Part shown: one piece after another, positions 23,541-32,756 of the stretch
Position numbering within the stretch: position 1 is the first letter of the stretch
Layout: every line of letters begins with the position of its first letter
The notes under the pieces: generated by a model
The model's input: the letters and a program-made list of their open reading frames with translations, nothing else
Told to the model about the DNA's origin: nothing
Databases searched by the model: none
Made by a program: the position numbers and the translations under genes
Source: Meridianimarinicoccus roseus
Lineage (GTDB): Bacteria > Pseudomonadota > Alphaproteobacteria > Rhodobacterales > Rhodobacteraceae
Assembly (NCBI RefSeq): GCF_003172915.1
Contig: NZ_QGKU01000002.1
Span: 1-57,229, forward strand
Direction of reading: 5' to 3'
Length of the DNA stretch: 57,229 bases

Positions 23541-25370
23541 TTACGCGATTTCAGGGTCTTCGCAGGGAACCACGACACTGGCCCCGGCGCTGGCCGGGCC
23601 GACGACATCGCGGAAGGCTGAAAACAACTCGCGGCCCAGCCCGAAGGCGTTGCCGGTCAGGTCGGGTTGCGCGGCGGGCCGGTCGTCCACGCCGTCGGCC
23701 AGAACTTCAAGCACGCCGGCGACGGCATCAACGCGGATCAGGTCGCCATCGCGGATCTTGGCCAGCGTGCCGCCCTCGGTCGCCTCTGGCGCGACATGGA
23801 TGCAGGCCGGCACCTTGCCGGACGCGCCCGACATCCGCCCGTCGGTCACCAGCGCCACCTTCAGCCCGCGATCCTGCAGCACGGCGAGGGTCGGGGTCAG
23901 GCTGTGAAGTTCCGGCATCCCGTTGGCGCGCGGTCCCTGGAAACGCACGACGACCACAGTATCCGTGGTGAATTCCCCGGCCTTGAACGCGGTCTTGACC
24001 GCCTCCTGGTCGTGGAATACCCGGGCCGGGGCCTCGATCACATGACGTTCGGGGGCGACCGCGGACACCTTCATCACGCCGCGTCCGAGATTGCCCGACA
24101 GCTGCTTGAGCCCGCCCGACTGCTGGAACGGGTCAGCGGCGGGGCGCAGGATCTTGTCGTTCAGCGTCGTCTTGGGGCCGGGCACCCAGTCCAGCCCGGT
24201 ATCGGTGAGCTTGGGATCGCGGGTGTAAAGATCGAGCCCGTCGCCCGCGACCGTCTTGGCATCGGGATGCAGCAGTCCTCTGTCCAGAAGCTGCGCGATC
24301 ATGAACCCGAGCCCGCCCGCGGCGTGGAAATGGTTCACGTCGGCCAGCCCGTTGGGATAGACCTTGGCCAGAAGCGGGGTCGCTTCGGAGATATCCTCGA
24401 AATCCTTGAGGTCCAGCAGGACACCGGCGGCGCGCGCCATGGCGGGCAGGTGGATCACGAGGTTCGTGGAGCCGCCGGTCGCCATCAGGCCAACGAGACC
24501 GTTCACGAAGGCGCGTTCATCGAGGATCTCGCAAACCGGGCGGTAGTCGTTGCCGAGCGCGGTGATCGACAACGCGCGCTGCGTGGCCGCGACGGTCAGC
24601 GCGTCGCGCAGCGGCGTGTTGGGGTTCACGAAGGAGGCACCGGGCAGGTGCAGGCCCATGAACTCCATCAGCATCTGGTTGGTGTTCGCGGTGCCGTAGA
24701 AGGTACAGGTGCCCGGCCCGTGATAGGACTCCATTTCCGCCTTCATAAGCTCGTCGCGGCCGACCTCCCCGGTGGCAAACTTCTGACGGACCTTGGCTTT
24801 TTCGTCGTTCGGCAGGCCGCTGGTCATCGGACCCGCGGGCATGAAAATCCCGGGGATATGCCCGAAGGTGGCGGCGGCGATGACGAGGCCGGGCACGATC
24901 TTGTCGCACACGCCAAGATAGGCGGCGGCATCGAAAGTGTTGTGGCTGAGCGATACGCCCGCGGCGAGCGCGATCACGTCGCGCGAGAACAGCGAAAGCT
25001 CCATGCCGGGCTGGCCCTGGGTAACCCCATCGCACATCGCCGGCACGCCGCCCGCGACCTGCGCGGTGCCGCCTGCGGCCTGCGCGGCGGCGCGGATCGC
25101 CTTCGGGAAATCCTCGAACGGCTGGTGTGCCGAAAGCATGTCGTTATAGGCGGTCACGATCCCCAGATTGGGTGAACGTCCCTCTGCAAGCGATTGTTTC
25201 TGGTCGCCCATTGCGGCGTAGGCATGGGCCTGGTTGCCACAGCTCAGATGCGCGCGGGCGGGGCCGTTCTCGCCCGCCTGGCGCATCCGGGCAAGGTAGT
25301 CTGCGCGGGTCTTTTGGCTGCGTTCGCGGATACGGTCGGTGACTCTGTCGATCGTGGCGTCGAGTGTCAT
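23541..25370 (-). CDS. edd: 6-phosphogluconate dehydratase
   Basis: Fe-S dehydratase converting 6-phosphogluconate to KDPG; 609 aa, the normal length. IlvD/Edd family motifs: [40 protein letters not shown] (cluster Cys), [20 protein letters not shown] (cluster Cys), [16 protein letters not shown], and [19 protein letters not shown]. The start at [10 protein letters not shown] follows AGAAAGGGACGAC; an in-frame ATG 20 codons upstream lacks a ribosome-binding site. It forms an operon with eda. Together they indicate glucose use through Entner-Doudoroff rather than glycolysis. Confidence 0.96.
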   Translation of the reverse strand: MTLDATIDRVTDRIRERSQKTRADYLARMRQAGENGPARAHLSCGNQAHAYAAMGDQKQSLAEGRSPNLGIVTAYNDMLSAHQPFEDFPKAIRAAAQAAGGTAQVAGGVPAMCDGVTQGQPGMELSLFSRDVIALAAGVSLSHNTFDAAAYLGVCDKIVPGLVIAAATFGHIPGIFMPAGPMTSGLPNDEKAKVRQKFATGEVGRDELMKAEMESYHGPGTCTFYGTANTNQMLMEFMGLHLPGASFVNPNTPLRDALTVAATQRALSITALGNDYRPVCEILDERAFVNGLVGLMATGGSTNLVIHLPAMARAAGVLLDLKDFEDISEATPLLAKVYPNGLADVNHFHAAGGLGFMIAQLLDRGLLHPDAKTVAGDGLDLYTRDPKLTDTGLDWVPGPKTTLNDKILRPAADPFQQSGGLKQLSGNLGRGVMKVSAVAPERHVIEAPARVFHDQEAVKTAFKAGEFTTDTVVVVRFQGPRANGMPELHSLTPTLAVLQDRGLKVALVTDGRMSGASGKVPACIHVAPEATEGGTLAKIRDGDLIRVDAVAGVLEVLADGVDDRPAAQPDLTGNAFGLGRELFSAFRDVVGPASAGASVVVPCEDPEIA

Positions 25371-25601
25371 GTCGTCCCTTTCTGCGGTCAGACGTTGGAT
25401 GCGCGCACCATAGGATGTTAGCGGTATCACTTCTACCGCAAAACGACGCCTGCGGCAAAGTCGGGCCGGGTTCCGCCGATCGGGCGGCGCAATCGGCCTG
25501 TCGGAATCGCGCAGGAGTCCTGTAGAAGTCCCCTAGGAGTCCTGCCGAGCCCCGCGCCACACTGCGCGGCACCGGCGGCAGTTCGGGAAAGGGAGGGCGC
25601 C

Positions 25602-26150
25602 GTGCGCGTTCTGATCGATGCCTGCGTGCTGTTTCCGACCGTGCCGCGCGCGCTGTTGTTGGGCAGCGCCGGGGCCGGTCTGATCGTGCCTTTGTGGTCG
25701 ACCCGCATTCTGGAGGAGTGGCGCCGCGCGGTGCTGCGCGCTCATCCCGAACAGGGCGGGCAGGCCAGCGCCGAGATCGCCAGCGCCCGTGCCGCCTTTC
25801 CGGACGCCGAGATCGCGGTACCGGACGGGATGGAGGACGCGCTGTCGTTGCCGGATGCAAATGACCGTCATGTGTTGGCCGCCGCGCTGGCGGGACGGGC
25901 GGAGCTTCTGGTCACGCGCAACCTGCGCGACTTTCCGCCTCGCACGCTCGCGCGGCACGGCGTGCAGCCCCGCGCGCCGGACAGCCTGCTGCTGGAACTG
26001 CTGGGCGCGCATCCCGGTGTGGTCGCGCATCTGGCTGCGCCTGTGCTGGAGGGCATGGGCCGCGCAAGCGGGCTGGGACCGCGCGAGATCCTGAAGCGAT
26101 CCGGCCTGCCCCGTTTCGGCAAGGCGCTGGAGGCCGCCCGCGGGGGCTGA
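25602..26150 (+). CDS. PIN-domain protein (putative ribonuclease)
   Basis: 182 aa from a GTG with a strong ribosome-binding site (GGGAAAGGGAGGGCGCC). MRVLIDACVLFPTVPRALLL opens a PIN fold with the first Asp. A later acidic cluster (SLPDANDRHVLAAALAG) and TRNLRDFP supply the other metal-binding Asp residues (D-x-N-D-x-H and N-x-x-DF), as in VapC-like enzymes. The C-terminal extension (GLGPREILKRSGLPRFGKAL) is beyond a minimal VapC. No antitoxin-sized gene lies within 170 bases upstream. It may be a stand-alone nuclease rather than a toxin-antitoxin pair. Confidence 0.8.
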   Translation: MRVLIDACVLFPTVPRALLLGSAGAGLIVPLWSTRILEEWRRAVLRAHPEQGGQASAEIASARAAFPDAEIAVPDGMEDALSLPDANDRHVLAAALAGRAELLVTRNLRDFPPRTLARHGVQPRAPDSLLLELLGAHPGVVAHLAAPVLEGMGRASGLGPREILKRSGLPRFGKALEAARGG

Positions 26151-26269
26151 GCCGCCGCGCGCCGCTTTGCATCCAGTGCAATGCGGCACTGCAGCATCGT
26201 GCATTGTTAGCGGCACCATTACGGCCCATCTTCCTGTCATCGGACAGTGAAAGACCAAAGGAGGCCAAT

Positions 26270-26434
26270 ATGACGGCAATCATCACGCAGATCCGCACGG
26301 CCGCACGCAAGCGCGCCGAATACAATCGTACCCTGGCAGAGCTGCAATCCATGCCGCTCGGCACGATGATCGACTTCGACCTTGGGCCGAACGATCTGCC
26401 CAAACTGGCTCATACCGCCGTCTACGGGCAATGA
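26270..26434 (+). CDS. Small DUF1127/YjiS-like protein
   Basis: 54 aa, MTAIITQIRTAARKRAEYN..., with an ideal ribosome-binding site (AAAGGAGGCCAAT). The R-x-LAEL...D-x-DLG-x-x-DL-x-x-LA-x-AVYG spacing resembles the DUF1127 (YjiS-like) Arg-rich small proteins of Alphaproteobacteria, although the usual L-x-D-x-GI core is altered to MIDFDLGP. Some family members bind RNA and are linked to stress small RNAs in Rhodobacter. A strong terminator 38 bases after the stop makes it a single-gene transcript. The family call is tentative. Confidence 0.6.
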   Translation: MTAIITQIRTAARKRAEYNRTLAELQSMPLGTMIDFDLGPNDLPKLAHTAVYGQ

Positions 26435-26471
26435 CCCCGGACAGCACAGGCCCTGCGCCGCAGAATGTCTG

Positions 26472-26502
26472 AAGGGCGCCCGCCAAGCGGAGCGCCCTTT
26501 TT
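26472..26502 (+). terminator. Rho-independent terminator after the DUF1127-like gene
   Basis: AGGGCGC and GCGCCCT arms close a large loop that holds an inner pairing (CCGC..GCGG), followed by TTTTT. It lies between the small gene and the convergent acetyltransferase gene. Confidence 0.8.
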
Positions 26503-26514
26503 CGTGCCGGCAGT

Positions 26515-26991
26515 TCAGGCGGTTTCAAGGCGAAATTTCAGGAACGGCACCCCCTCGTAATCGACCGATGCGATCTGCCGCGCACCGATCCGGGTGAGCG
26601 CGGCCAGTTTCCGTCGCGAGGGCGGCAACAGGAATGTCACGAACGGGATCCGGTCGTCGGCACGGGCGAAGGCGAGAGCCTTGCGCGTGATGCGCGCGCC
26701 TAGGCCGAAGTCGCCAGGCCGCAGCACAAGCCCGAAATCCCATTCGCCCCTTTCCTTCTGGAAACCGCCCCAGCCGACATAGCGGCCATCGGCGAGGAAC
26801 GCCCAGTGGCCAAGCCCGTCGCGCGCCCAGCACGCTTCCTTGGTGGCGACGAACGCGGCCGCGTCCTGTGGGCCCCATGCGCGCGGCACAAGCAGCGGCA
26901 TGTGCAGCGCAAGCCGGGGATCGGACATGTGGGCCGCGATCTCGGCCGGGGCGATCCTGGGCAGGCGGGCGAACGAGATGTCGTCGGTCAA
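26515..26991 (-). CDS. GNAT-family N-acetyltransferase (RimJ/RimL-like)
   Basis: About 158 aa. It resembles RimJ/RimL-type GNAT enzymes: PRLALHMPLL, WGPQDAAAFVATKEACWARD, then GHWAFLADGRYVGWGGFQKE, FGLVLRPGDFGLGARI (acetyl-CoA-binding region, degenerate R/Q-x-x-G-x-G/A) and ALTRIGARQIASVDYEG. The frame extends upstream to 27135, but that part is Pro/Arg-rich, non-homologous and overlaps coaD. A TTG at 26991 giving LTDDISFARLPRI is the best supported start. The target is unknown. Confidence 0.78.
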   Translation of the reverse strand: MTDDISFARLPRIAPAEIAAHMSDPRLALHMPLLVPRAWGPQDAAAFVATKEACWARDGLGHWAFLADGRYVGWGGFQKERGEWDFGLVLRPGDFGLGARITRKALAFARADDRIPFVTFLLPPSRRKLAALTRIGARQIASVDYEGVPFLKFRLETA

Positions 26992-27064
26992 GACGCGGTC
27001 CTTCGCTGGCGCGCGCGGGGGGCGACAGGCACCGGCCTTGCGCGCGGCCGGGCAGGGCGGGGGA

Positions 27065-27559
27065 TCAGGGGGCGAACTTGCGGCGCAGGGCGTCCTCGAC
27101 CTCGGGAGTGACGAAGCGGGACACGTCGCCGCCAAGCCGGGCGATTTCTTTCACCAGCCGCGAGGCGATGGCCTGGTGCTGCGCCTCGGCCATCAGGAAC
27201 ACGGTTTCGATATCGGCCCTGAGCGCACGGTTCATGCCCACCATCTGGAACTCGTACTCGAAATCCGACACCGCGCGCAGGCCCCGGATGATGAGCGACG
27301 CGCCGACGTCATGGGCGCAGTCGATCAGAAGGTTCTCGAAAGGGTGCACGATGACCTCGCAGCCCGCGTCGCGCCCCATGCCTTCGAAGGTGGAGCGAAT
27401 GATCTCCACCCGTTCTTCCAGCGTGAAGAGCGGGCCTTTGTCGCGGTTGATGGCCACGCCGATGACCAACCGGTCCACCAGCGCGAAGCTGCGGCGGATG
27501 ATGTCGCCATGCCCAAGGGTCAGGGGATCGAATGTCCCCGGATACAATCCGATACGCAT
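27065..27559 (-). CDS. coaD: Phosphopantetheine adenylyltransferase
   Basis: Fourth step of coenzyme A synthesis, 164 aa. MRIGLYPGTFDPLTLGHGDI carries the nucleotidyltransferase T-x-GH motif; IIRGLRAVSDFEYEFQMVGM and SRLVKEIARLGGDVSRFV are CoaD-specific. ATG at 27559 is the expected start of the family; the 17 codons upstream are not homologous. Confidence 0.96.
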   Translation of the reverse strand: MRIGLYPGTFDPLTLGHGDIIRRSFALVDRLVIGVAINRDKGPLFTLEERVEIIRSTFEGMGRDAGCEVIVHPFENLLIDCAHDVGASLIIRGLRAVSDFEYEFQMVGMNRALRADIETVFLMAEAQHQAIASRLVKEIARLGGDVSRFVTPEVEDALRRKFAP

Positions 27560-27721
27560 GGGGTGTGCCTTTGATTTCCGCTCCCGGTTCAGCGCACGCA
27601 ACATTATCATGCGCGCCGTTGCAAGGCCGGGGCGGTGTGCTGCGCCAATCTGCCCGAGCAGCCCCCGCCGCTTGCCCGGAAGGCCCGGTGCGGCGGTATG
27701 CAGGCCCGATGCGCGGCCTGA

Positions 27722-28159
27722 TCAGAAGCCCATGATCATGCCTTGCAGCGCGTCCTTTTCCATTTCCAGCTTGGACAGCTGCGCCTTGACCACGTCGCCG
27801 ATGGACAGGAAGCCGACCATATCGCCGTTGTCGTCCACCACGGGCAGGTGACGGAACCGGCCATCGGTCATTTTTCGGAACAGGTCGTCGCTGAGATCGT
27901 CGATGCCGCAGGACACCGGGTTCGCAGTCATGATGCTGTCCACGGTCTGTGACATGCAGGCGGCGCCCTTGCGGCCAAGCTCGCGCACGATGTCGCGTTC
28001 GGACACGATGCCATCCGCGCGCTTGCCGTCGCCGGACACGATCACGGCACCGATCCGCTTGGCCGAGAGAAGCTTCGCGGCCTCTTCCACGGACGACCCC
28101 GGTGCCACGGTGATGACGCTGTCGCTGTCCTTGGATTTCAGAATCTGTTGCACGCGCAT
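27722..28159 (-). CDS. CBS-domain pair protein
   Basis: 145 aa composed only of two CBS motifs: MRVQQILKSKDSDSVITVAP with GAVIVSGDGKRADGIVSERD, and SIMTANPVSCGIDDLSDDLF with RFRHLPVVDDNGDMVGFLSI GDVV. Stand-alone CBS pairs usually bind adenine nucleotides and regulate other proteins. No partner gene is obvious next to it; coaD lies downstream on the same strand after about 160 bases. Confidence 0.9.
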   Translation of the reverse strand: MRVQQILKSKDSDSVITVAPGSSVEEAAKLLSAKRIGAVIVSGDGKRADGIVSERDIVRELGRKGAACMSQTVDSIMTANPVSCGIDDLSDDLFRKMTDGRFRHLPVVDDNGDMVGFLSIGDVVKAQLSKLEMEKDALQGMIMGF

Positions 28160-28325
28160 TTTCGGCTTTCCTCCCCGCCTTCTTGTCTTCTAACAGGTCA
28201 GACCGCGTGCCACGATCTGTCAAGGACATTTGCGGGGCTTGGCGGGGAAATGCCTTTGCGCGGGCGGCTTTACCGCAGGCCCTGCGGCGTCATAGACAGG
28301 CGGAAGCGATAACGGGAGGACGGTC

Positions 28326-29825
28326 ATGGACAGCATAGGTCACTATATCAACGGCGCGCGGGTCGCGGGCACGAGCGGGCGCACGGCGGACGTGTTCAAC
28401 CCCGCCACGGGCGAGGTACAGGCGCAGGTCGCGCTGGCGGGCAAGGCGGAACTGGACCGCGCGGTGGCGGACGCCGCTGCGGCGCAGCCTGCCTGGGGCG
28501 CCACCAACCCCCAAAAGCGTGCGCGGGTCATGATGGAGTTCGTGCGCCTGCTGAACCGCGACATGGACAAGCTGGCCGAGGCGCTGTCGCGCGAGCACGG
28601 CAAGACGCTTCCCGATGCCAAGGGCGACGTGCAGCGCGGGCTGGAGGTGGTGGAGTTCTGCATTGGCGCGCCGCATCTGCTGAAGGGCGAGTTCACCGAC
28701 AGCGCGGGTCCGGGGATCGACATGTATTCGATGCGTCAGCCATTGGGGGTGGTGGCGGGCATCACGCCGTTCAACTTTCCGGCGATGATCCCGATGTGGA
28801 AAATGGCCCCGGCGCTGGCCTGCGGGAACGCTTTCATTCTCAAGCCGTCCGAGCGCGATCCTTCGGTGCCGCTGATGCTGGCGGAGCTTCTGTCCGAGGC
28901 GGGGCTGCCGGACGGCGTGCTGCAGGTCGTGAACGGCGACAAGGAGGCCGTGGACGCGATCCTGGACAACGAGACGATCCAGGCTGTGGGCTTTGTCGGC
29001 TCCACCCCGATCGCGGCGTATATCTATGCGCGCGGCTGCGCCAACGGAAAGCGGGTGCAGTGCTTCGGCGGGGCGAAGAACCACATGATCGTCATGCCCG
29101 ACGCGGACATGGACCAGGCGGCCGATGCGCTGATCGGCGCGGGTTATGGCGCGGCGGGCGAACGCTGCATGGCGATCTCGGTTGCGGTGCCCGTGGGCGA
29201 TGAGACGGCGGACCGGTTGATCGAGAAGCTGGTGCCGCGGATCGAAAAGCTGAAGGTCGGGCCCTATACCGCCGGAGCGGACGTGGATTACGGCCCCGTG
29301 GTGACGGCGGCGGCGAAGGAGAAGATCCTGGGGCTGGTGCAGTCGGGGATCGACCAGGGCGCGGAGTTGGTGGTGGACGGACGCGATTTCAGCCTTCAGG
29401 GGTATGAAGACGGGTTCTTCGTGGGCCCGCATTTGTTCGACCGGGTCACGCCCGAGATGGACATCTACCGGCAGGAGATCTTCGGGCCGGTGCTGTCGTG
29501 CGTTCGCGCGCCGAGCTATGACGCGGCGCTGGCGCTGGCGATGGACCATGAGTACGGCAACGGCACGGCGATCTTCACCCGCGATGGGGACGCGGCGCGC
29601 GATTTCGCCAGCCGGATCAATATCGGGATGGTGGGGATCAACGTGCCGATCCCGGTGCCGCTGGCCTATCACACCTTCGGCGGCTGGAAGAAATCGGGGT
29701 TCGGCGATCTGAACCAGCACGGGCCGGACGCTTTCCGTTTCTACACGCGCACCAAGACCGTGACGGCGCGCTGGCCGTCGGGTTTGAAGGATGGCGGCGA
29801 GTTCCACTTCAAGGCGATGGACTGA
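28326..29825 (+). CDS. mmsA: CoA-acylating methylmalonate-semialdehyde dehydrogenase
   Basis: 499-aa aldehyde dehydrogenase that converts methylmalonate or malonate semialdehyde to propionyl-CoA or acetyl-CoA in valine and inositol catabolism. TPFNFPAMIPMWKMAPALAC and KPSERDPSVPLML are typical of MmsA. The catalytic Cys is in GAAGERCMAIS and the C-terminus has YHTFGGWKKSGFGDLNQHG. The start is preceded by GGGAGGACGGTC. The usual valine-pathway partners (mmsB, acyl-CoA dehydrogenase) are not in the window; a GC hairpin follows the stop. Confidence 0.94.
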   Translation: MDSIGHYINGARVAGTSGRTADVFNPATGEVQAQVALAGKAELDRAVADAAAAQPAWGATNPQKRARVMMEFVRLLNRDMDKLAEALSREHGKTLPDAKGDVQRGLEVVEFCIGAPHLLKGEFTDSAGPGIDMYSMRQPLGVVAGITPFNFPAMIPMWKMAPALACGNAFILKPSERDPSVPLMLAELLSEAGLPDGVLQVVNGDKEAVDAILDNETIQAVGFVGSTPIAAYIYARGCANGKRVQCFGGAKNHMIVMPDADMDQAADALIGAGYGAAGERCMAISVAVPVGDETADRLIEKLVPRIEKLKVGPYTAGADVDYGPVVTAAAKEKILGLVQSGIDQGAELVVDGRDFSLQGYEDGFFVGPHLFDRVTPEMDIYRQEIFGPVLSCVRAPSYDAALALAMDHEYGNGTAIFTRDGDAARDFASRINIGMVGINVPIPVPLAYHTFGGWKKSGFGDLNQHGPDAFRFYTRTKTVTARWPSGLKDGGEFHFKAMD

Positions 29826-29830
29826 ATCGG

Positions 29831-29858
29831 AACGGGGCGGCCTTCCGGCCGCTCCGTT
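29831..29858 (+). terminator. Hairpin terminator after mmsA
   Basis: AACGGGGCGGCC, loop TTCC, GGCCGCTCCGTT: a 12-bp stem with one G-U pair, 6 bases after the stop codon. The T-tract that follows is poor (gctgtctt), so termination may be weak. Confidence 0.55.
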
Positions 29859-29892
29859 GCTGTCTTCCGGTACCCTTGTGGTAGGGCCGCTG

Positions 29893-30472
29893 TCAGGTGC
29901 GGCGGCGGGCGACCCCAAGCGCGCCAAGTGCACCGCCTAGCAGGAACACGCCTGCCGGAAGCGGGACCTGCGGTGTCGGCGGGTTGCCCGGGCCGGACGA
30001 GGGCGTGCCGGGCGTGCCGACGTACGTAACGTGGCTCAGACCACCGGCCGGGTTGCCGGAATAGGTGATCGTCTGGGTCGCACCGGCGCTGTTGTAGATG
30101 TACGCGGTCTGGCGGCCGACCTTCAGCGCGACATAGGCCGATGTGAAGTCGAAGGTGTTCGCCGGGCTTTCGTCACGGGTTGCGCCGCTGGCCTCGAATG
30201 TGCCGGTGGGAGTAAAGAACGCGTTCAGCGCGTTGACTTCGCTTTCGGGGCTGGCATTGCCAAGCACCTGACCATCGGCGATCAGGTCGGACAGCGTGCC
30301 GTCGTTCAGCACGCCCCGGCATGCAATCGAACAGGTCACTTCGCCGAACACGTAGTTATAGTGTGATGTTCGGACCGTTCACGCGGGTGCCAACGATATC
30401 GAGGGTCGTCGAGGCGGTGGCTGAGCTACCGATCAACAGAGCCGCGATTGCGGAGAAAAAAGACTTGTTCAT
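29893..30472 (-). pseudogene. VPLPA-CTERM surface protein, frameshifted
   Basis: Two frames together make one exported protein. The first starts at ATG 30472 with signal MNKSFFSAIAALLIGSSATA and stops at TAA (30356-30358). The second is open from just before that point, reading HYNYVFGEVTCSIACRGVLN, and ends with PLPAGVFLLGGALGALGVAR and RRT, a VPLPA-CTERM sorting tail (Pro-rich motif, membrane helix, Arg cluster). The shift lies at an ACACA run (around 30358-30365) and is one base. It is either a real mutation or a sequencing error. Without repair the secreted protein lacks its anchor. No exosortase gene is in the window. Confidence 0.75.
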
Positions 30473-30492
30473 GTGATGTTTTGCCTTTCGGG

Positions 30493-30509
30493 CGTAAGAA
30501 TTACTTACG
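30493..30509. promoter_or_regulatory. Inverted repeat upstream of the CTERM gene
   Basis: CGTAAGAATTACTTACG, 6-base arms with a 5-base centre, 21 bases upstream of the ATG. The surrounding 250 bases are AT-richer than the rest of the window. It may be an operator; no regulator is identifiable. Confidence 0.3.
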
Positions 30510-30716
30510 TTTAGGTAGAATATACCCGAAAGTCTGTACCTCGAATAACCAATCGATAAGAAGAGGTTAATAGCAACCAAGGCGCGAGGGGATTCAACCC
30601 TAGCAGGAAATTCACAGGAAATTTCGAGTTAGACACGTGCGGCAATCGCTTTGGAAGCTGTAGCGCCGATCAGGTCACTCGCCTCTGGGGTGCATAGTCT
30701 GCCTCGGCGGTGCGAC

Positions 30717-31310
30717 TCAGCCCGGGAAGCCGAGCACCTTGCGCACGTAGTTCTGGGTCTCGCGGTAGGGCGGCACGCCGCCATGTTCGCGCACCGCGCC
30801 CGGCCCGGCATTGTAGGCAGCTAGCGCAAGCTGCCACGATCCGAAGGTGTCGTACTGTTCGCGCAGGTATCGTGCGCCGCCTTCAAGATTCTGGCGCGGA
30901 TCGTACGGGTCAACGCGCAGATATTTCGCGGTGCCTGGCATCAGCTGCGCCAGCCCGATCGCCCCTTTGTGCGAGATCGCCAAAGGGTTCCAGTTGCTTT
31001 CCTGCTGCACCAGCCGCACGAACAGCGCCTGCGGGATGCGGTGCTTGCGGGCCAGTTCCTGGGCGATAGGCAGGTAGATGCCGCGATACTGCGCGCTGCC
31101 CGCGCGGGGCAGGGCCAGCCCGGCCGGAAAGTCCGTCTGCGGTACCAGCCGCGAGGAATATTCGTATTGCGACGCCGCGCGCCGGTCGAGCACGTCGACC
31201 TGTTTGCTGAAGATGGCCGACCGCGCCTTGCTGGACACGGTCGCGGTATCGGCCAGCGCCGTGCCCCATGCCAGCACGGCAAGTGCCCCGATTCCGATCA
31301 GTTTGCGCAT
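30717..31310 (-). CDS. Lytic transglycosylase (SLT domain)
   Basis: 197-aa exported muramidase. It has a signal peptide [20 protein letters not shown], then an SLT family-1 domain with catalytic Glu in [15 protein letters not shown]-type sequence ([20 protein letters not shown]), [20 protein letters not shown], the ARYL element and [12 protein letters not shown]. The frame runs far upstream but only the ATG at 31310 gives a signal peptide. It cleaves peptidoglycan glycan strands in the periplasm. It is divergent from ssb across 148 bases. Confidence 0.92.
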   Translation of the reverse strand: MRKLIGIGALAVLAWGTALADTATVSSKARSAIFSKQVDVLDRRAASQYEYSSRLVPQTDFPAGLALPRAGSAQYRGIYLPIAQELARKHRIPQALFVRLVQQESNWNPLAISHKGAIGLAQLMPGTAKYLRVDPYDPRQNLEGGARYLREQYDTFGSWQLALAAYNAGPGAVREHGGVPPYRETQNYVRKVLGFPG

Positions 31311-31458
31311 GCGTGCCTGCCCCGGTTCGATCCTGGTTGGCGGTCTTTTAGCGTTTTTCGGCCCGCAGCGCCAGTCTGCCGGGGCGGTGCATGTTCCTTC
31401 GCGCGGCGGGCTATGATTAAACAGGTCCACGCAGCAAGAATCGTCGAAAGGACAGCGT

Positions 31459-31992
31459 ATGGCAGGGTCGGTCAACAAGGTCATTCTGGTGGGCAATCTG
31501 GGGCGTGACCCGGAAGTGCGGACATTCCAGAACGGCGGCAAGGTGGTCAACCTGCGCATCGCCACGTCCGAACGCTGGCGCGACCGCAACACCGGCGAAA
31601 ATCGCGAGAAGACGGAATGGCACAGCGTCGCCATCTTCAGCGAACCGTTGGCCAAGGTGGCCGAGCAATACCTGCGCAAAGGCAGCAAGGTTTACCTGGA
31701 AGGCCAGCTTGAAACCCGCAAGTGGCAGGACCAGAGCGGGCAGGACCGGTACAGCACCGAGGTCGTGCTGCGCCCCTACAAGGGCGAGTTGACCATGCTG
31801 GACGGGCGCGGTGAAGGCGGCGGCGGTGGCGGCGGCTATGTGTCGGACCAGTCCGCTGGCGGATATGACGACCGCGGCGGGTATGACGACCGTGGCGGCA
31901 TGGGCGGCGGCGCTGGCGGCGGCGGCGGCGGTGGAGGGCGTCGCGCCCCGGCGCCGTCGAGTTCCATCGACGACGACGAAATCCCGTTCTGA
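31459..31992 (+). CDS. ssb: Single-stranded DNA-binding protein
   Basis: 177 aa. OB-fold [60 protein letters not shown]; a Gly-rich linker with a tandem repeat (GGYDDRG twice); and the acidic C-terminal tip DDDEIPF that recruits repair and replication proteins. The ribosome-binding site is AAAGGACAGC. A -10-like TATGAT at 31412-31417 lies 42 bases upstream, with no clear -35 and no GTTC-N7-GTTC box. uvrA is not adjacent. Confidence 0.97.
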   Translation: MAGSVNKVILVGNLGRDPEVRTFQNGGKVVNLRIATSERWRDRNTGENREKTEWHSVAIFSEPLAKVAEQYLRKGSKVYLEGQLETRKWQDQSGQDRYSTEVVLRPYKGELTMLDGRGEGGGGGGGYVSDQSAGGYDDRGGYDDRGGMGGGAGGGGGGGGRRAPAPSSSIDDDEIPF

Positions 31993-32200
31993 TCGCACCG
32001 CGGACTGTGGTGACGGGCAGGGGCGGCGCATCCGGGGCCGGAGCCGGGACGCGCCGCCCCTGTGCGTTTCTAAGCCCCGGTGCGGGGCAAAGCACCGGCG
32101 GGGCCGCGCGGCGGGGTGCGAAGCGGCATGATTTTTAGGGTAATATGATACCTATTTTTCAAGTCACTGTTTGTGAATGATTTATCCGGGCGGCCGGGCC

Positions 32201-32228
32201 TTGACTGCGCCGCGTAAACCCGTAGAAC
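32201..32228 (+). promoter_or_regulatory. Sigma70-type promoter candidate for rplM-rpsI
   Basis: TTGACT, 16-base spacer, TAGAAC, located 64 bases upstream of the rplM ATG. The intervening leader is GC-rich (CCGGGCGGGCC) and could fold as an L13 autoregulatory site, but no defined motif is visible. Confidence 0.45.
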
Positions 32229-32291
32229 GCGGCAATCCGAGTTTCCGGGCGGGCCGCCATGCCTTCCCGACCAACACCGAAGGTCGTGACC

Positions 32292-32756
32292 ATGAAAACC
32301 TTTACAGCCACTCCGGCTGATATCGACAAGAAATGGATCCTGATCGATGCCGAGGGCGTCGTTCTGGGCCGTCTTGCGTCGATCATCGCCATGCGCCTGC
32401 GCGGCAAGCACAAGGCCAGCTTCACACCGCACATGGACATGGGTGACAACGTGATCGTCATCAATGCCGACAAGGTGCAGCTGACCGGCCGCAAGCGCAC
32501 GCAAAAGACGTATTACCGCCACACCGGCCATCCCGGCGGGATCAAGTCGGTCACTGCCGACAAGGTTCTGGACGGCGCGCATCCCGAGCGGGTGCTGGAG
32601 AAGGCCGTGCAGCGGATGCTGCCGGGCAACCGCCTGAGCCGCAAGCAGATGACCAATCTGCGCATCTATGCCGGCACCGAGCATCCCCATGAGGCGCAGG
32701 CGCCCGAAGTGCTCGACGTGAAGACCCTGAATTCCAAGAACACCCGGAGCGCATGA
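32292..32756 (+). CDS. rplM: 50S ribosomal protein L13
   Basis: 154 aa. [20 protein letters not shown] followed by [20 protein letters not shown] is the standard N-terminus; [20 protein letters not shown] and [20 protein letters not shown] are L13 signatures. It is the first gene of the conserved rplM-rpsI operon, overlapping the rpsI start by one base. Confidence 0.98.
   Translation: MKTFTATPADIDKKWILIDAEGVVLGRLASIIAMRLRGKHKASFTPHMDMGDNVIVINADKVQLTGRKRTQKTYYRHTGHPGGIKSVTADKVLDGAHPERVLEKAVQRMLPGNRLSRKQMTNLRIYAGTEHPHEAQAPEVLDVKTLNSKNTRSA

Noticed and set aside
26992-27135. Upstream extension of the GNAT gene (26515-26991)
   Set aside because: Pro/Arg-rich, no homology, and it overlaps the end of coaD.
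28290-29933. A 547-codon minus-strand frame opposite mmsA, and similar long frames opposite glnE (19760-21667) and the LDT gene
   Set aside because: Shadow frames of strongly supported genes; composition dominated by Arg/His and no family motifs.
31800-31960. Repeats in the ssb 3' region as a tandem-repeat or CRISPR-like element
   Set aside because: They encode the Gly-rich linker of SSB; no regular spacer structure.
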